The notes: generated by a model from the sequence alone, not told the origin. A DNA stretch of 64,000 nt from Chitinophagaceae bacterium (GCA_004173235.1 SEAC01000015.1:619729-683728); one strand, 5' to 3'. Counted from the stretch's first letter, positions 1-9,289 are shown. Numbers and translations are program-made.

Positions 1-597
1 GATCCCATCGTTGCTAAATTTTCCAGCCTTGCAAGCGACGGCAGCGGCAAGGTCTCCCGCGAGAAGCTGGTGCTGATCGTGGGCGGATTCCTTTTTGTCG
101 TCGGGCTCGTCATTTTCCTGATGAAGCGCTTCGCGCATATCGATTTCGTAGGCAAGATCCGCAACGTGTTTTCGGGCATCGTCCATGGGCTTGGGTCCAT
201 TCGCTTCATCCGCCAGAAAGCGGGCTTCCTCATGCACACGCTCCTCATCTGGGGTTTGTACCTCAGCGGAACAACGCTTGGGATCTACGCCCTCGAGGAA
301 ACAGCGCACCTGGGCGTGGGCGGCGGCCTTACCACACTCGTTCTGGGCAGCATCGGGATGGTGGTGACACCCGGCGGCATCGGCGCCTATCCACTGCTCA
401 TCGGCAAGCTGATGGGCTGGTATGGCCTCAACGAAGACACCATTGGCGTGGCGCTCGGCTGGATCCTTTGGGTGGTGCAAACACTGGTGACGCTGGTGGT
501 TGGCCTTCTTTGCTTCGCGCTTCTTTCTTACCATAATAAAAACCGCACGCATGAAAGCACCGTTCTCGTACCGGACCAAGCTCCTGACACCCGATGA
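1..597 (+). CDS. Lysylphosphatidylglycerol synthase-like (UPF0104) membrane protein, C-terminal part
   Basis: The frame is open from the first base, so the gene begins upstream and only its last 198 residues are visible. They hold several hydrophobic segments (LIVGGFLFVVGLVIFLM near the left edge, then MHTLLIWGLYLSGTTLG, and two near the C-terminus) and the motif VVTPGGIGAYP, which is typical of the UPF0104 / flippase-like domain of lysylphosphatidylglycerol synthase. No aminoacyl-lipid transferase domain follows, so this is the stand-alone membrane form, whose substrate is not known. The last 47 bases overlap rfaE2, suggesting translational coupling. The family call is from motif and topology; the function is inferred. 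Confidence 0.75.
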   Translation, partial: DPIVAKFSSLASDGSGKVSREKLVLIVGGFLFVVGLVIFLMKRFAHIDFVGKIRNVFSGIVHGLGSIRFIRQKAGFLMHTLLIWGLYLSGTTLGIYALEETAHLGVGGGLTTLVLGSIGMVVTPGGIGAYPLLIGKLMGWYGLNEDTIGVALGWILWVVQTLVTLVVGLLCFALLSYHNKNRTHESTVLVPDQAPDTR

Positions 598-1039
598 ATT
601 GCAAAAGCAGGTTGCGCGCTGGCGGGTGATGGGCAAAACGATCGCCTTCACCAACGGCTGCTTCGACATCCTCCACGCAGGGCATATTGCTTCGCTCAGC
701 GCGGCCGCCACCGAGGCCGACTACCTCGTTGTGGGCGTCAACAGCGACGCTTCGGTGAAGCGGCTGAAGGGCGAAAGCCGGCCGGTGAACGACCAGGATA
801 GCCGCTCTGCCGTTCTGGCCTCGTTGTTGATGGTAGATGCGGTAGTAATTTTTGACGCAGATACACCGCGCGACCTCATCGCTTCGTTTCTGCCCGATGC
901 ACTGGTGAAGGGAGGCGACTACAAAGTGGAAGACGTTGCCGGCGCGGCCGAAGTGCAGGCGGCAGGCGGACGAGTGGTGATCAACCCGATCTTAAACGGA
1001 TTTTCAACGACAGGCATTATCGAAAAGCTGCGGCACTAA
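551..1039 (+). CDS. rfaE2: D-glycero-beta-D-manno-heptose 1-phosphate adenylyltransferase (RfaE2-like)
   Basis: This 162-residue cytidylyltransferase-fold protein transfers AMP or CMP to a sugar or alcohol phosphate. The nucleotide-binding signature GCFDILHAGH lies near residues 36-45, followed by GVNSDASVKRLKG and VKGGDY, as in the C-terminal half of HldE. It lacks the kinase half, so it is the separate RfaE2 form used in ADP-heptose synthesis for lipopolysaccharide. The ATG at 551 is preferred over an upstream in-frame start because it leaves only the nucleotidyltransferase domain. The start lies inside the preceding membrane-protein gene. A glycerol-3-phosphate cytidylyltransferase-like substrate cannot be ruled out. 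Confidence 0.85.
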   Translation: MKAPFSYRTKLLTPDELQKQVARWRVMGKTIAFTNGCFDILHAGHIASLSAAATEADYLVVGVNSDASVKRLKGESRPVNDQDSRSAVLASLLMVDAVVIFDADTPRDLIASFLPDALVKGGDYKVEDVAGAAEVQAAGGRVVINPILNGFSTTGIIEKLRH

Positions 1040-1056
1040 GTCGCCCAACGAACCAT

Positions 1057-3150
1057 ATGAGTACGACCTTACGACGAAAGATCATCCCGCGCGACATCAG
1101 CTGGCTCTCCTTCAACGGGCGGGTGCTGCAGGAAGCCGCCGACACTTCGGTGCCGCTGCCCGAGCGGATCCGCTTTCTCGGTATTTTTTCCAACAACCTC
1201 GACGAGTTCTTCCGTGTGCGCGTGGCCACGCTCAAGCGCATGATCCAGTTTGGCAGCAAGGCCAAAATGCACCTCGAGCAAAACCCCGAGGCCATCCTCG
1301 AAGAGATCCAGATGATCGTGCTGAACCAGCAAACGGAATTCAACCGCATCTGGGAAGTGATCATGCAGGAGTTGCAGGAACAACAGATCTTTCTGATTAC
1401 CGAAAAAGACCTGAACGAAGAGCAGCGCGCATTCGTGGAAGAATTTTATGACAGCGAGGTGAGCCCGAACGTCATCCCGCTGATGATCGAAAGCATCCCC
1501 GACTTTCCCTACCTGCGCGACAAGTCGATCTACCTCGGCGTGGTGCTTTCGAAGCAGGAAAGCGCGCTGAAAAGAAAATATGCCGTCATCGAAGTGCCCA
1601 CGCGCTTCAACGACCGCTTCATCCTGCTCCCATCGCCACCCGACGAGAAACACATCATCCTCCTCGAAGATGTCATTCGCTTCAACCTCCCAACGATCTT
1701 CAGCTACTTCGGCTTCGATAAATACCAATCGAACGTTTTCAAGGTGACGCGCGATGCGGAGATCGATATAGACAACGACATCGCCACCAACCTCATTCAA
1801 AAGCTGGAGAAGGGATTGAAGAGCCGCCGCAAGGGCAAGCCGGTGCGCTTCATATACGACAAGGAAATGGACCCGGGCCTGCTCGAGTACCTCATACGCC
1901 GGATGAATCTTACCAAGCGCGACAACCTCATCCCCGGCGGGCGTATCCACAACTTCCGCCACTTCATGGACTTCCCTTCGTCGGTGTTCGATAAGAACAA
2001 CAAAACGCGCAAGCCGTTCTGGCACCCGCTGCTGGAGCAAAACCGCGTGACCGACGTGGTGCTCGAGCGCGACATCCTGCTGCACTTTCCCTATCATTCC
2101 TTTAACCCGGTGATTGACCTCCTTCGCGAGGCGGCCATCGATCCCGATGTGACCGCCATAAAGATCACCTGTTACCGGGTGGCGAAGAATTCGCGCATCC
2201 TGAACGCCTTGATCAACGCGGTGCGCAACGGGAAGCAGGTAACCGTGATGCTCGAACTGCGCGCACGTTTTGAAGAAGAGGCGAACCTCGAATGGAAAGA
2301 GCGACTCGAAGACGAAGGCGTAAAGGTGCTGATCGGCATCCCCAACATGAAAGTGCACGCCAAGATCTGCCTAATTCGCAAGCGCCTCCACGACCGCATC
2401 ATTCATTATGGATTCGTAAGCACGGGCAACCTCAACGAAAGCACTTCGAAAGTGTATGCCGATCATTGCCTCCTTACTTCCAACCGCTCCATCATGTCGG
2501 ATGTGAACCGGCTGTTCAATTACATCGAGCACCACAAGACAGGTACGCATTTTCTGAAGGCCTGCAAAACGCTCATACCGAGCCCGGTGTTTGCACGCCG
2601 CGCCATTCTGAAAATGATCGATACGGAAGTGCACAACGCACGCAAGGGAAAGCCCGCATCGGTGATCGCAAAAATGAACTCACTTTCGGATGAAGAGATC
2701 ATTGAAGCTTTGTACAACGCCGCCAGGGCGGGTGTGGAAGTCAAGCTGATCATCCGCGGCATCTTCTGCATGCTGTCGGAAAGCGACCGCTTTGTGAAGC
2801 CTGTCACGGCCGTGAGCATTGTAGACGAATACCTCGAACACGCGCGTGTGTGGATCTTCCACAACAGCGGCAAGGAAAAGTTCTTCATTTCATCGGCCGA
2901 CTGGATGACGCGCAACCTCGATCACCGCGTGGAGGCCACCTGCCCCATCCTCGACGACCGGCTGAAGGAGGAGTTGCACGATATCATCAAGATACAGCTG
3001 CAGGACAATGTGAAGGCCCGCGTGCTCGACAACGAACTGAGCAACAACTACGTGCCGCAGGGCCTGCAGCCGCCCATCAGGTGCCAGGTGGAGATCTATA
3101 ATTACTTACACAACAAAATTGATTTGCAACGTGAGACTGGCAGCGATTGA
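1057..3150 (+). CDS. ppk1: Polyphosphate kinase 1
   Basis: The 697-residue length is normal for PPK1, which reversibly polymerises the gamma-phosphate of ATP into inorganic polyphosphate at the membrane. The N-terminal domain begins with IIPRDISWLSFNGRVLQEA. The phospholipase-D-like catalytic core has KVHAK with the likely autophosphorylated histidine at residue 434, followed by the STGNLNE segment. The gene starts 17 bases after rfaE2 and its end overlaps the exopolyphosphatase gene, so synthesis and degradation of polyphosphate are probably co-transcribed. Nothing looks damaged. Confidence 0.96.
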   Translation: MSTTLRRKIIPRDISWLSFNGRVLQEAADTSVPLPERIRFLGIFSNNLDEFFRVRVATLKRMIQFGSKAKMHLEQNPEAILEEIQMIVLNQQTEFNRIWEVIMQELQEQQIFLITEKDLNEEQRAFVEEFYDSEVSPNVIPLMIESIPDFPYLRDKSIYLGVVLSKQESALKRKYAVIEVPTRFNDRFILLPSPPDEKHIILLEDVIRFNLPTIFSYFGFDKYQSNVFKVTRDAEIDIDNDIATNLIQKLEKGLKSRRKGKPVRFIYDKEMDPGLLEYLIRRMNLTKRDNLIPGGRIHNFRHFMDFPSSVFDKNNKTRKPFWHPLLEQNRVTDVVLERDILLHFPYHSFNPVIDLLREAAIDPDVTAIKITCYRVAKNSRILNALINAVRNGKQVTVMLELRARFEEEANLEWKERLEDEGVKVLIGIPNMKVHAKICLIRKRLHDRIIHYGFVSTGNLNESTSKVYADHCLLTSNRSIMSDVNRLFNYIEHHKTGTHFLKACKTLIPSPVFARRAILKMIDTEVHNARKGKPASVIAKMNSLSDEEIIEALYNAARAGVEVKLIIRGIFCMLSESDRFVKPVTAVSIVDEYLEHARVWIFHNSGKEKFFISSADWMTRNLDHRVEATCPILDDRLKEELHDIIKIQLQDNVKARVLDNELSNNYVPQGLQPPIRCQVEIYNYLHNKIDLQRETGSD

Positions 3151-4033
3151 TATAGGAAGCAACGCGGGACGCCTGCTGATCAGCGACGTTACGCAAGGCC
3201 CGGGCGGCAAGATGGAATTTGCGAAGATGGCACTCGTGCGCGTTCCGCTGCGCCTTGGCTTCGACGTGTTTGAGTCGGGACGCATATCGCCGAAGCGGGC
3301 TGAAATGCTGCTGAAGACGATCGAAAGCTATAAGCTGTTGATGGAGGTGTATGACGTGCAGCAACTCAAGGCCGCGGCCACATCGGCCATGCGCGATGCT
3401 GCGAATGCGAACGAAGTGCTGCAAAACATCGAAGAGCGCACCGGCATACGCATCGAGGTGATTTCCGGTGGTGAAGAAGCGCGCATCGTATTCGAAACCC
3501 ACATCGCCGAAAACCTGAGCGTCCACGAATCGTACCTCTATATCGACGTGGGCGGCGGCTCCACCGAACTGACCTTCTTCAGCAACGGCCAGATGGTGTT
3601 CAAAGAATCGTTCAACATCGGCACCATCCGCCTTCTGAAAGACCAGGTGAACAAGGAAGCCTGGGAAGCGATGAAGAACTTCATCAAGGAAGGCGTGAAA
3701 GGCCACAACCATGTTACGTGCATCGGCTCGGGCGGCAACATCAACAAGATCTTTTCGCTTTCGAAGCGTAAGGAAGGCAAGCCGCTGCAGCTGGAGCAAT
3801 TGCGCAATTATTACAAAGAGTTCAGCGCGCTTTCGCTGCGCCAGCGGATGCAGCTGTATAAGCTGCGCGAAGACCGCGCCGACGTGATCGTGCCCGCACT
3901 GCTCATTTACATCAATGCCATGCGCTGGGCCGATGCCGAAGACATCTTCGTACCCAAGATCGGCCTTGCGGACGGGCTCATACAAACGCTATACGCGGAC
4001 ATTGCGAAGAAGGAGCAGGAACGCTGGGTTTAA
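3131..4033 (+). CDS. ppx: Exopolyphosphatase / pppGpp phosphohydrolase (Ppx/GppA family)
   Basis: This 300-residue protein has the actin-like ATPase fold of Ppx/GppA. The N-terminal phosphate motif AAIDIGSNAGRLL and the second motif YIDVGGGSTELTFF (about residue 137) are intact. Such enzymes release phosphate from polyphosphate ends or from pppGpp. It is the short form, without the C-terminal HD domain of E. coli Ppx. I chose the GTG at 3131, which places the conserved VRLAAIDIGSN directly at the N-terminus; a TTG at 3119 is also possible. Either start overlaps ppk1, which supports coupled expression of polyphosphate synthesis and breakdown. Confidence 0.92.
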   Translation: MRLAAIDIGSNAGRLLISDVTQGPGGKMEFAKMALVRVPLRLGFDVFESGRISPKRAEMLLKTIESYKLLMEVYDVQQLKAAATSAMRDAANANEVLQNIEERTGIRIEVISGGEEARIVFETHIAENLSVHESYLYIDVGGGSTELTFFSNGQMVFKESFNIGTIRLLKDQVNKEAWEAMKNFIKEGVKGHNHVTCIGSGGNINKIFSLSKRKEGKPLQLEQLRNYYKEFSALSLRQRMQLYKLREDRADVIVPALLIYINAMRWADAEDIFVPKIGLADGLIQTLYADIAKKEQERWV

Positions 4034-4179
4034 TGAATATGCCAAGGTGCTGTTGTGCTGATAAGGTAATAGGATAATACTATTCGGACGTCATACAAGA
4101 TGGTCGGACGCGCTTCGCTTCGCTCGCAATTACGACCATAAATGGCTTTACGTACCTTGCGCGAAATAATATTTTCAAC

Positions 4180-4995
4180 ATGAGCGCTTCTGCCGAGGTC
4201 AAACGCATCACCACCGCCACGCTGCAAAAGATGAAGGCCAAGGGCCAGAAGATCTCGATGCTTACGGCTTACGACTTTTCTTTCGCCCGCATCATCGACG
4301 AAGCCGGCATCGACGTCATCCTCGTGGGTGATTCGGCTTCGAACGTAATGGCCGGCCACGAAACCACGCTCCCCATCACGCTCGATCACATGATCTACCA
4401 CGCACAGTCGGTAGTGCGCGGCGCGAAGCGTTGCCTCATCGTGGTAGACATGCCCTTCGGGTCGTACCAGAGCAACGGCGACATTGCGCTTGCTTCGGCC
4501 ATCCGTGTCATGAAAGAGACCGGCGCGCATGCCATCAAAATGGAAGGAGGCGAAGAGATCATCGACTCGGTGCGCCGCATCATATCGGCAGGTATTCCCA
4601 TCATGGCCCACCTGGGCCTTACGCCGCAATCGATCTATAAGTTTGGCTCGTACAACGTGCGTGCAAAGGAAGAAGACGAGGCTGCTAAACTCAAAAGCGA
4701 TGCCCTCCTGCTGCAGGACGCGGGCTGCTTTGCCGTGGTGCTCGAAAAGATTCCCGCCACGCTCGCGCAGGAAGTGAGCGCCAGCCTGCATGTGCCCACC
4801 ATCGGCATCGGCGCTGGCGCCCATTGCGACGGACAGGTGCTCGTAATGCACGATATGCTCGGCATCAACACCGAATTCCGCCCCCGCTTCCTCCGCCAAT
4901 ACCTCAACATGCACGAGCAGGTGACCGGTGCCGTGAAGCAATACATCGACGACGTGAAAGGCGGAACATTCCCTACCGAAGCAGAATCTTACTAA
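4180..4995 (+). CDS. panB: 3-methyl-2-oxobutanoate hydroxymethyltransferase
   Basis: PanB transfers a hydroxymethyl group from 5,10-methylene-tetrahydrofolate to 2-oxoisovalerate, giving ketopantoate for pantothenate and CoA synthesis. The 271 residues show the family signatures in order: [20 protein letters not shown], then [21 protein letters not shown] with the metal-binding Asp, then the EGG motif near residue 126, and [18 protein letters not shown] toward the C-terminus. The ATG at 4180 lies about 146 bases after ppx, so it probably has its own promoter; TACCTTGC at about 4155 is a weak match to the Bacteroidota -7 element. The gene looks intact. Confidence 0.97.
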   Translation: MSASAEVKRITTATLQKMKAKGQKISMLTAYDFSFARIIDEAGIDVILVGDSASNVMAGHETTLPITLDHMIYHAQSVVRGAKRCLIVVDMPFGSYQSNGDIALASAIRVMKETGAHAIKMEGGEEIIDSVRRIISAGIPIMAHLGLTPQSIYKFGSYNVRAKEEDEAAKLKSDALLLQDAGCFAVVLEKIPATLAQEVSASLHVPTIGIGAGAHCDGQVLVMHDMLGINTEFRPRFLRQYLNMHEQVTGAVKQYIDDVKGGTFPTEAESY

Positions 4996-5304
4996 ACACA
5001 GAACGGGCGCCCGCAAAGCAACCGGACGGTTCCGCTTCCACGCCTGTCAGTTCCGACTGCCCACCTGTCAGCTCCGTCCACCCGCCGGCCGTCTCCGCAG
5101 TAACACCAGCCGCCTCCGTGTTTACACTACGCGCCTCTCCCGCCTCCACTAACTACAAACCACAAACTCCAACCCCCCTCCCCCTCGCGAACTGAAAACT
5201 GTAAACTGAAAACTGGAAACTGGAAACTGTAAACTCTTCCCCCTTCCCGCAACCACAAACTCCAAACTTCAACTCCCCTACCTTCGCCGCGCAAAAGCCA
5301 AAAC
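4996..5304. repeat. C-rich spacer with degenerate AAACTG repeats
   Basis: This 309-base gap holds no convincing gene. Its left part is C-rich and low in complexity. At about 5198-5236 there are at least six degenerate copies of a 7-8 base unit, AAACTG with variable ends. The phrase ACCACAAACTCCAA occurs twice, flanking them (about 5158 and 5252). TACCTTCG near 5279 is a weak promoter candidate for the receptor gene. Confidence 0.7.
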
Positions 5305-7230
5305 ATGAAGCATTTTTCCTTTGGCGCTACTACCCTGCTGCTGGTATTGTCCGCGGCCTCCGGTAGCGCGCAGCAGGCCGGGGTTGAGCTCGATCCCGTT
5401 ACGGTCACTCCGGGTTTTCACTCCATCAACAGCTCCCGAAGCGGCCGCAACGTCCTCGTACTGCCCGGCGCCCAGTTTCAAAAGCTTCCTGTCAACAGCC
5501 TCGACGAGCTGCTGCGCTATGTGCCGGGCATCGAGATACAGGCGCGGGGTCCCATGGGCGCACAAAGCGATATCGTGATGCGCGGGGGCACCTTTCAGCA
5601 GGTGCTGGTGCTGGTAGACGGCCTCCGCATCAACGATCCCTTCTCCGGGCATTTTGCCACCTACTTTCCCATTGCGCCGCAGGAGATCGAACGCATCGAA
5701 GTGCTGAAAGGCGCTGCCGCCGCCCAGTATGGCTCCGAAGCGGTTGGAGGCGTGGTGCAGATCATCACGAAATCTTTCAATGCTAAAAAGGGCGTGAAGG
5801 CAAAAGGCGGATCGGCGCAGCTTTCGGCGGGGCAATACGGCCTCTTGAATGGCAGCGCCGGCGCACACTTCAGCGACGGCAAAACAAGCTTCGGCGCCGG
5901 CGTGCTCAGCAACAATGCGGATGGCGTGCAGCAGCGCGGCATCAGAGGATATTTCCACGCAACCACCGCCTCGGCATCGGTAGCGCACCGCATCAACGAC
6001 CAGTGGCGCTTCGCACTGCGCTCGGCTTACGACGTGCGCGACTTTGCCGCGCAGAATTTCTACACAACCTTCGCCAGTGACACTTCTACCGAAAAAGTGA
6101 AGACCAACTGGAACCAGCTTTCGGTGCAACACGAGCGCGGCCGCAACCGCATCCTTTTCGACGCGGGCTATAAGAATACGTCCGACTATTTCAGCTTCAA
6201 CAGCATCAGCACGGCCAACAACAACAAGAGCGGGCTGTGGCAGCTGGCCCTGCGCGACGAGCTGCGCATCGGTGCACGCACGGTGCTGGCCAACGGCGTG
6301 CAATACAACAACCGCGTCATTCGCTCCAACGACCGCGGCAATCATACGGAGGGTCAGCTGGCCGCCTTCAGCACACTGAATTATACAGGCAAAGAAGGCT
6401 TCAACGTTACCCCGGCACTCCGCCTCGATTGGCACGAGCGGCGCGGTTTCGAGCTCATTCCACAACTCGCGGTTTCGCTGCGCCGGCACAACTGGCAGCT
6501 GCGCGCCAGCGCGGGTAAAACGATTCGCGACGCCGACTTCACCGAGCGCTACAACAACTATAACAAAGCGCTCGTTACCAGCGGCCGCATCGGCAACCCC
6601 GACCTGCAGGCCGAGCGGGCCACCGCGCTCGAGGCAGGCGGCGATCTTTATCTTTTAAAAGGACTGCGCATTTCGGCCACTTATTTCAGCCGCCTCCACA
6701 AGGGCCTCATTGACTACGTGACCACGCCCTACGCCAACATGCCGCGGCGCGAAAACCTGGTGGCCACAGGCACCTACGCGCTCGCGCAAAACCTCGCCAA
6801 CGTGAACATCCGCGGCGCCGAGCTCGACCTGCAGTACGTGCTGCAGCTGCGCAACGGACGATCGCTGCAGGCGATGGCGGGCTTCACGTGGGCCGAAGCA
6901 GAAAGCAAGAACGGAATCGCAGGATTTTACCTCACCTCCTTTGCAAAGCACTTGCTCAATGGAAGCATACTTTATTCCAGCGCGCGTGTGGAGCTTGGCT
7001 TCACGGCCATCTATAAAGAACGTGCGATGGCCCAGAGCGCCACTGCCATCAAGGCCGAACTGGCCAAAGACTATTTTGTGCTGAACGGAAAAGCGCAGTT
7101 CTTTGTGCTCCCTGGAAAGCTGGGGATCTTTGTGCAGGCCGACAACCTGTTCGACAAGCCATACAGCGACCTGCTGGGCGCGCAAATGCCTGGGCGGTGG
7201 ATGCAGGGTGGTGCACAATTCAAATTTTAA
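5305..7230 (+). CDS. TonB-dependent outer-membrane receptor, BtuB-like
   Basis: The protein has 641 residues, a signal peptide ending near GSAQQA, and no carboxypeptidase-like N-terminal domain. A plug domain occupies roughly residues 40-155 (LDELLRYVPGIEIQARGP, DIVMRGGTFQQVLVLVDG, IERIEVLKGAAAAQYGSEA, GGVVQIITK) and the rest is beta-barrel, ending in aromatic-terminated strands. The order and length match BtuB/CirA-type receptors for corrinoids or siderophores. No cobalamin riboswitch was recognised upstream, so the ligand is not settled. The ALDH gene starts 12 bases later, an unusual companion. Confidence 0.88.
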   Translation: MKHFSFGATTLLLVLSAASGSAQQAGVELDPVTVTPGFHSINSSRSGRNVLVLPGAQFQKLPVNSLDELLRYVPGIEIQARGPMGAQSDIVMRGGTFQQVLVLVDGLRINDPFSGHFATYFPIAPQEIERIEVLKGAAAAQYGSEAVGGVVQIITKSFNAKKGVKAKGGSAQLSAGQYGLLNGSAGAHFSDGKTSFGAGVLSNNADGVQQRGIRGYFHATTASASVAHRINDQWRFALRSAYDVRDFAAQNFYTTFASDTSTEKVKTNWNQLSVQHERGRNRILFDAGYKNTSDYFSFNSISTANNNKSGLWQLALRDELRIGARTVLANGVQYNNRVIRSNDRGNHTEGQLAAFSTLNYTGKEGFNVTPALRLDWHERRGFELIPQLAVSLRRHNWQLRASAGKTIRDADFTERYNNYNKALVTSGRIGNPDLQAERATALEAGGDLYLLKGLRISATYFSRLHKGLIDYVTTPYANMPRRENLVATGTYALAQNLANVNIRGAELDLQYVLQLRNGRSLQAMAGFTWAEAESKNGIAGFYLTSFAKHLLNGSILYSSARVELGFTAIYKERAMAQSATAIKAELAKDYFVLNGKAQFFVLPGKLGIFVQADNLFDKPYSDLLGAQMPGRWMQGGAQFKF

Positions 7231-7242
7231 AAAACGATTGTT

Positions 7243-8769
7243 ATGCAGGACGTATTAGCAGCACTGGGCATCAAAGCCACAAACCCCGGAGCGGGCACAG
7301 GCACTCAATGGCTCGGTAGCAAGGGCAAGGAACTAAGCTCCCACTCTCCAGTAGACGGCAAGGAGATCGCGCGGGTAACGCTCGCCGATGAGGCCGCCTA
7401 TGAGCAGGTAATAGCCAAAGCGCAGGAAGCCTTCGTTGAATGGCGCACATGGCCAGCGCCGAAGCGCGGCGAGATCGTTCGCCAGCTGGGCGAAGCGCTT
7501 CGCAAATACAAAGAACCGCTGGGTAAGCTCGTTTCGTACGAAATGGGCAAAAGCCTGCAGGAAGGCTATGGTGAGGTGCAGGAGATGATCGACATCTGCG
7601 ACTTTGCTGTTGGTCTTTCGCGACAGCTGCACGGCCTGACCATGCACAGCGAGCGACCCGGCCACCGCATGTACGAGCAATGGCACCCGCTCGGCATCGT
7701 AGGCATCATTTCGGCCTTCAATTTCCCCGTGGCGGTATGGAGCTGGAACACGATGCTGGCCTGGGTTTGCGGCGACGTGTGCGTGTGGAAGCCTTCCGAA
7801 AAAACGCCGTTGTGCGCAGTGGCCTGCCAGAACATCATCAGCGAAGTATTCAAAGCCAACAACGTTCCCGAAGGTGTGTGCGGCCTTGTGATCGGCGAAG
7901 CCAACATCGGTGAAAAGATGTCGAACGACGGCCGCGTTCCGCTGGTATCGGCAACGGGATCCACGCGCATGGGTAAAGCGGTGGGAGCTGCCGTGGGTGC
8001 GCGCCTGGGCCGTTCGCTGCTCGAGCTGGGCGGAAACAACGCCATCATCATTTCGAAAGATGCCGACCTCGACATAGCCATCGTGGGCTGCGTGTTTGGT
8101 GCCGTGGGCACTGCCGGACAGCGCTGCACCACCACGCGCCGCCTCATCATCCACGAATCTATTTACGATGCCTTCCGCGACAAGCTTGTGGCAGCATACA
8201 AGCAACTCCGCATCGGCGATCCGCTCGACCAGAACAACCACGTTGGTCCGCTGATCGACAAAGGCGCGGTGGCCCAATACCTTGCCGCCATTGAAAAGTG
8301 CAGGCAGGAAGGCGGCAACTTTTTGGTGGAAGGCGGCGTGCTCGAAGGCGCTGGCTACGAAAGTGGTTGCTACGTGAAGCCTGCCGTTGCTGAAGCGCAG
8401 CCGCATTACAGCATCGTGCAGCACGAAACGTTTGCACCCATTCTTTACCTGATGAAGTACGGCACGCTGGATGAAGCGATCGCGATACAGAATGGCGTGC
8501 CGCAGGGACTTTCATCCTCGATCATGACGCTCAATTTACGTGAGGCCGAAGCTTTCCTTTCCGCAGCCGGCTCCGATTGCGGTATCGCCAATGTCAACAT
8601 CGGCACGTCGGGTGCAGAGATCGGTGGTGCATTTGGTGGCGAAAAAGAAACGGGTGGCGGACGCGAAAGCGGATCGGATGCCTGGAGAGTGTATATGCGC
8701 CGTCAAACCAACACCATCAACTACAGCACGCAGTTGCCGCTCGCCCAGGGCATCAAGTTCGACCTGTAG
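7243..8769 (+). CDS. Aldehyde dehydrogenase, ALDH7 / aminoadipate-semialdehyde type
   Basis: This 508-residue NAD(P)-dependent aldehyde dehydrogenase matches the ALDH7 (antiquitin, AmaB) subgroup, which oxidises alpha-aminoadipate semialdehyde or piperideine-6-carboxylate in lysine breakdown. Evidence includes GIVGIISAFNFPVAVWSWN, the catalytic Glu region LLELGGNNA, and GTAGQRCTTTRR with the catalytic cysteine at residue 295. The C-terminal GGAFGGEKETGGGRESGSD is also characteristic. The ATG at 7243 follows the receptor by 12 bases, so the two are probably co-transcribed. A clear terminator follows at 8861-8887. Substrate assignment is by family only. Confidence 0.9.
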   Translation: MQDVLAALGIKATNPGAGTGTQWLGSKGKELSSHSPVDGKEIARVTLADEAAYEQVIAKAQEAFVEWRTWPAPKRGEIVRQLGEALRKYKEPLGKLVSYEMGKSLQEGYGEVQEMIDICDFAVGLSRQLHGLTMHSERPGHRMYEQWHPLGIVGIISAFNFPVAVWSWNTMLAWVCGDVCVWKPSEKTPLCAVACQNIISEVFKANNVPEGVCGLVIGEANIGEKMSNDGRVPLVSATGSTRMGKAVGAAVGARLGRSLLELGGNNAIIISKDADLDIAIVGCVFGAVGTAGQRCTTTRRLIIHESIYDAFRDKLVAAYKQLRIGDPLDQNNHVGPLIDKGAVAQYLAAIEKCRQEGGNFLVEGGVLEGAGYESGCYVKPAVAEAQPHYSIVQHETFAPILYLMKYGTLDEAIAIQNGVPQGLSSSIMTLNLREAEAFLSAAGSDCGIANVNIGTSGAEIGGAFGGEKETGGGRESGSDAWRVYMRRQTNTINYSTQLPLAQGIKFDL

Positions 8770-8775
8770 GAAGTG

Positions 8776-8815
8776 GTGTATTGGTTTATTGGTGTAGTGG
8801 TTTATTGGTAACCGG
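8776..8815. repeat. Degenerate TTTATTGGT direct repeats
   Basis: Four degenerate copies of a roughly 10-base unit (GGTTTATTGGT and variants with GTGTAG) lie just after the ALDH stop codon. Related TTTATTGGT sequence occurs near 25208 and 52285 and a GGTCTATTGGT variant near 21968. Confidence 0.7.
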
Positions 8816-8860
8816 TTCGCGGCAAACGGTCGGTTTTCGTTCAATAGTTTTTTAAGTGAA

Positions 8861-8887
8861 GAGGCTGCTTTTGCGGCCTCTTTTTTT
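8861..8887 (+). terminator. Intrinsic terminator after the ALDH gene
   Basis: The hairpin GAGGC-loop-GCCTC is followed directly by seven T residues. It lies 90 bases after the ALDH stop codon. Confidence 0.75.
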
Positions 8888-8990
8888 GTGCAGTTCATAA
8901 TACTGATTGTGCACTTCATCAAGGGTGCTCGCAGGGGGCGCTTGCAAAAAGATACCGCTAGCTCAATACAACAGCGTGCGGCGGCTCTAG

Positions 8991-9128
8991 CTACTTTGTC
9001 AGCTTTTCTTTGGCAAAAAAGAAGATCGCCAGCCAGACGAGGCCTTTGATGAGAAAAAAGAAAAAGCCGGCCCAGCCCACGCGTTTGAGCCAGGTGCGAA
9101 ACTTGGAAGGTGGGCGCTGTTCGTTCAC
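8991..9128 (-). CDS. Small single-span membrane protein, 45 aa
   Basis: A GTG-initiated frame on the minus strand encodes 45 residues. The first 17 are polar and basic (VNEQRPPSKFRTWLKRV). A hydrophobic, aromatic-rich stretch with a central lysine follows (GWAGFFFFLIK, GLVWLAIFFF), and it ends with KEKLTK. The layout fits an inner-membrane microprotein with a cytoplasmic basic N-terminus. It resembles short uncharacterised proteins of Chitinophagaceae as I remember them, but I cannot name a family. A second tiny frame ends ten bases upstream, so the two may be co-transcribed. No strong ribosome site is visible. Confidence 0.5.
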   Translation of the reverse strand: MNEQRPPSKFRTWLKRVGWAGFFFFLIKGLVWLAIFFFAKEKLTK

Positions 9129-9137
9129 GGCGCCAAG

Positions 9138-9236
9138 TTACGACACGCGCTGAAGACTGCACTTGTTGATGTATGCCGTACTCCATCCCACCGCGGGTTC
9201 CGCAGTGTAGGCGTGCCCGCAGTTCTCACATTTCAC
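9138..9236 (-). CDS. Possible zinc-ribbon microprotein or gene remnant, 32 aa
   Basis: A minus-strand frame starting at a GTG encodes VKCENCGHAYTAEPAVGW, continues with STAYINKCSLQRVS and then stops. The CxxCGH knuckle followed by a single later Cys looks like half of a zinc ribbon. The frame extends a further 42 bases upstream without another good start, so the start is uncertain. It is either a very small protein or the remnant of a longer zinc-ribbon gene. The next frame downstream begins ten bases after its stop. Confidence 0.3.
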   Translation of the reverse strand: MKCENCGHAYTAEPAVGWSTAYINKCSLQRVS

Positions 9237-9289
9237 AAATCGCTTTGAGAGCGCTGCCGTATTTTTAAAGACTCAATCTTTACGAATAC

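Noticed and set aside
4996..5304. A cobalamin riboswitch upstream of the BtuB-like receptor
   Set aside because: No B12-box-like sequence or matching folded core was recognised; the region is C-rich repeat sequence.
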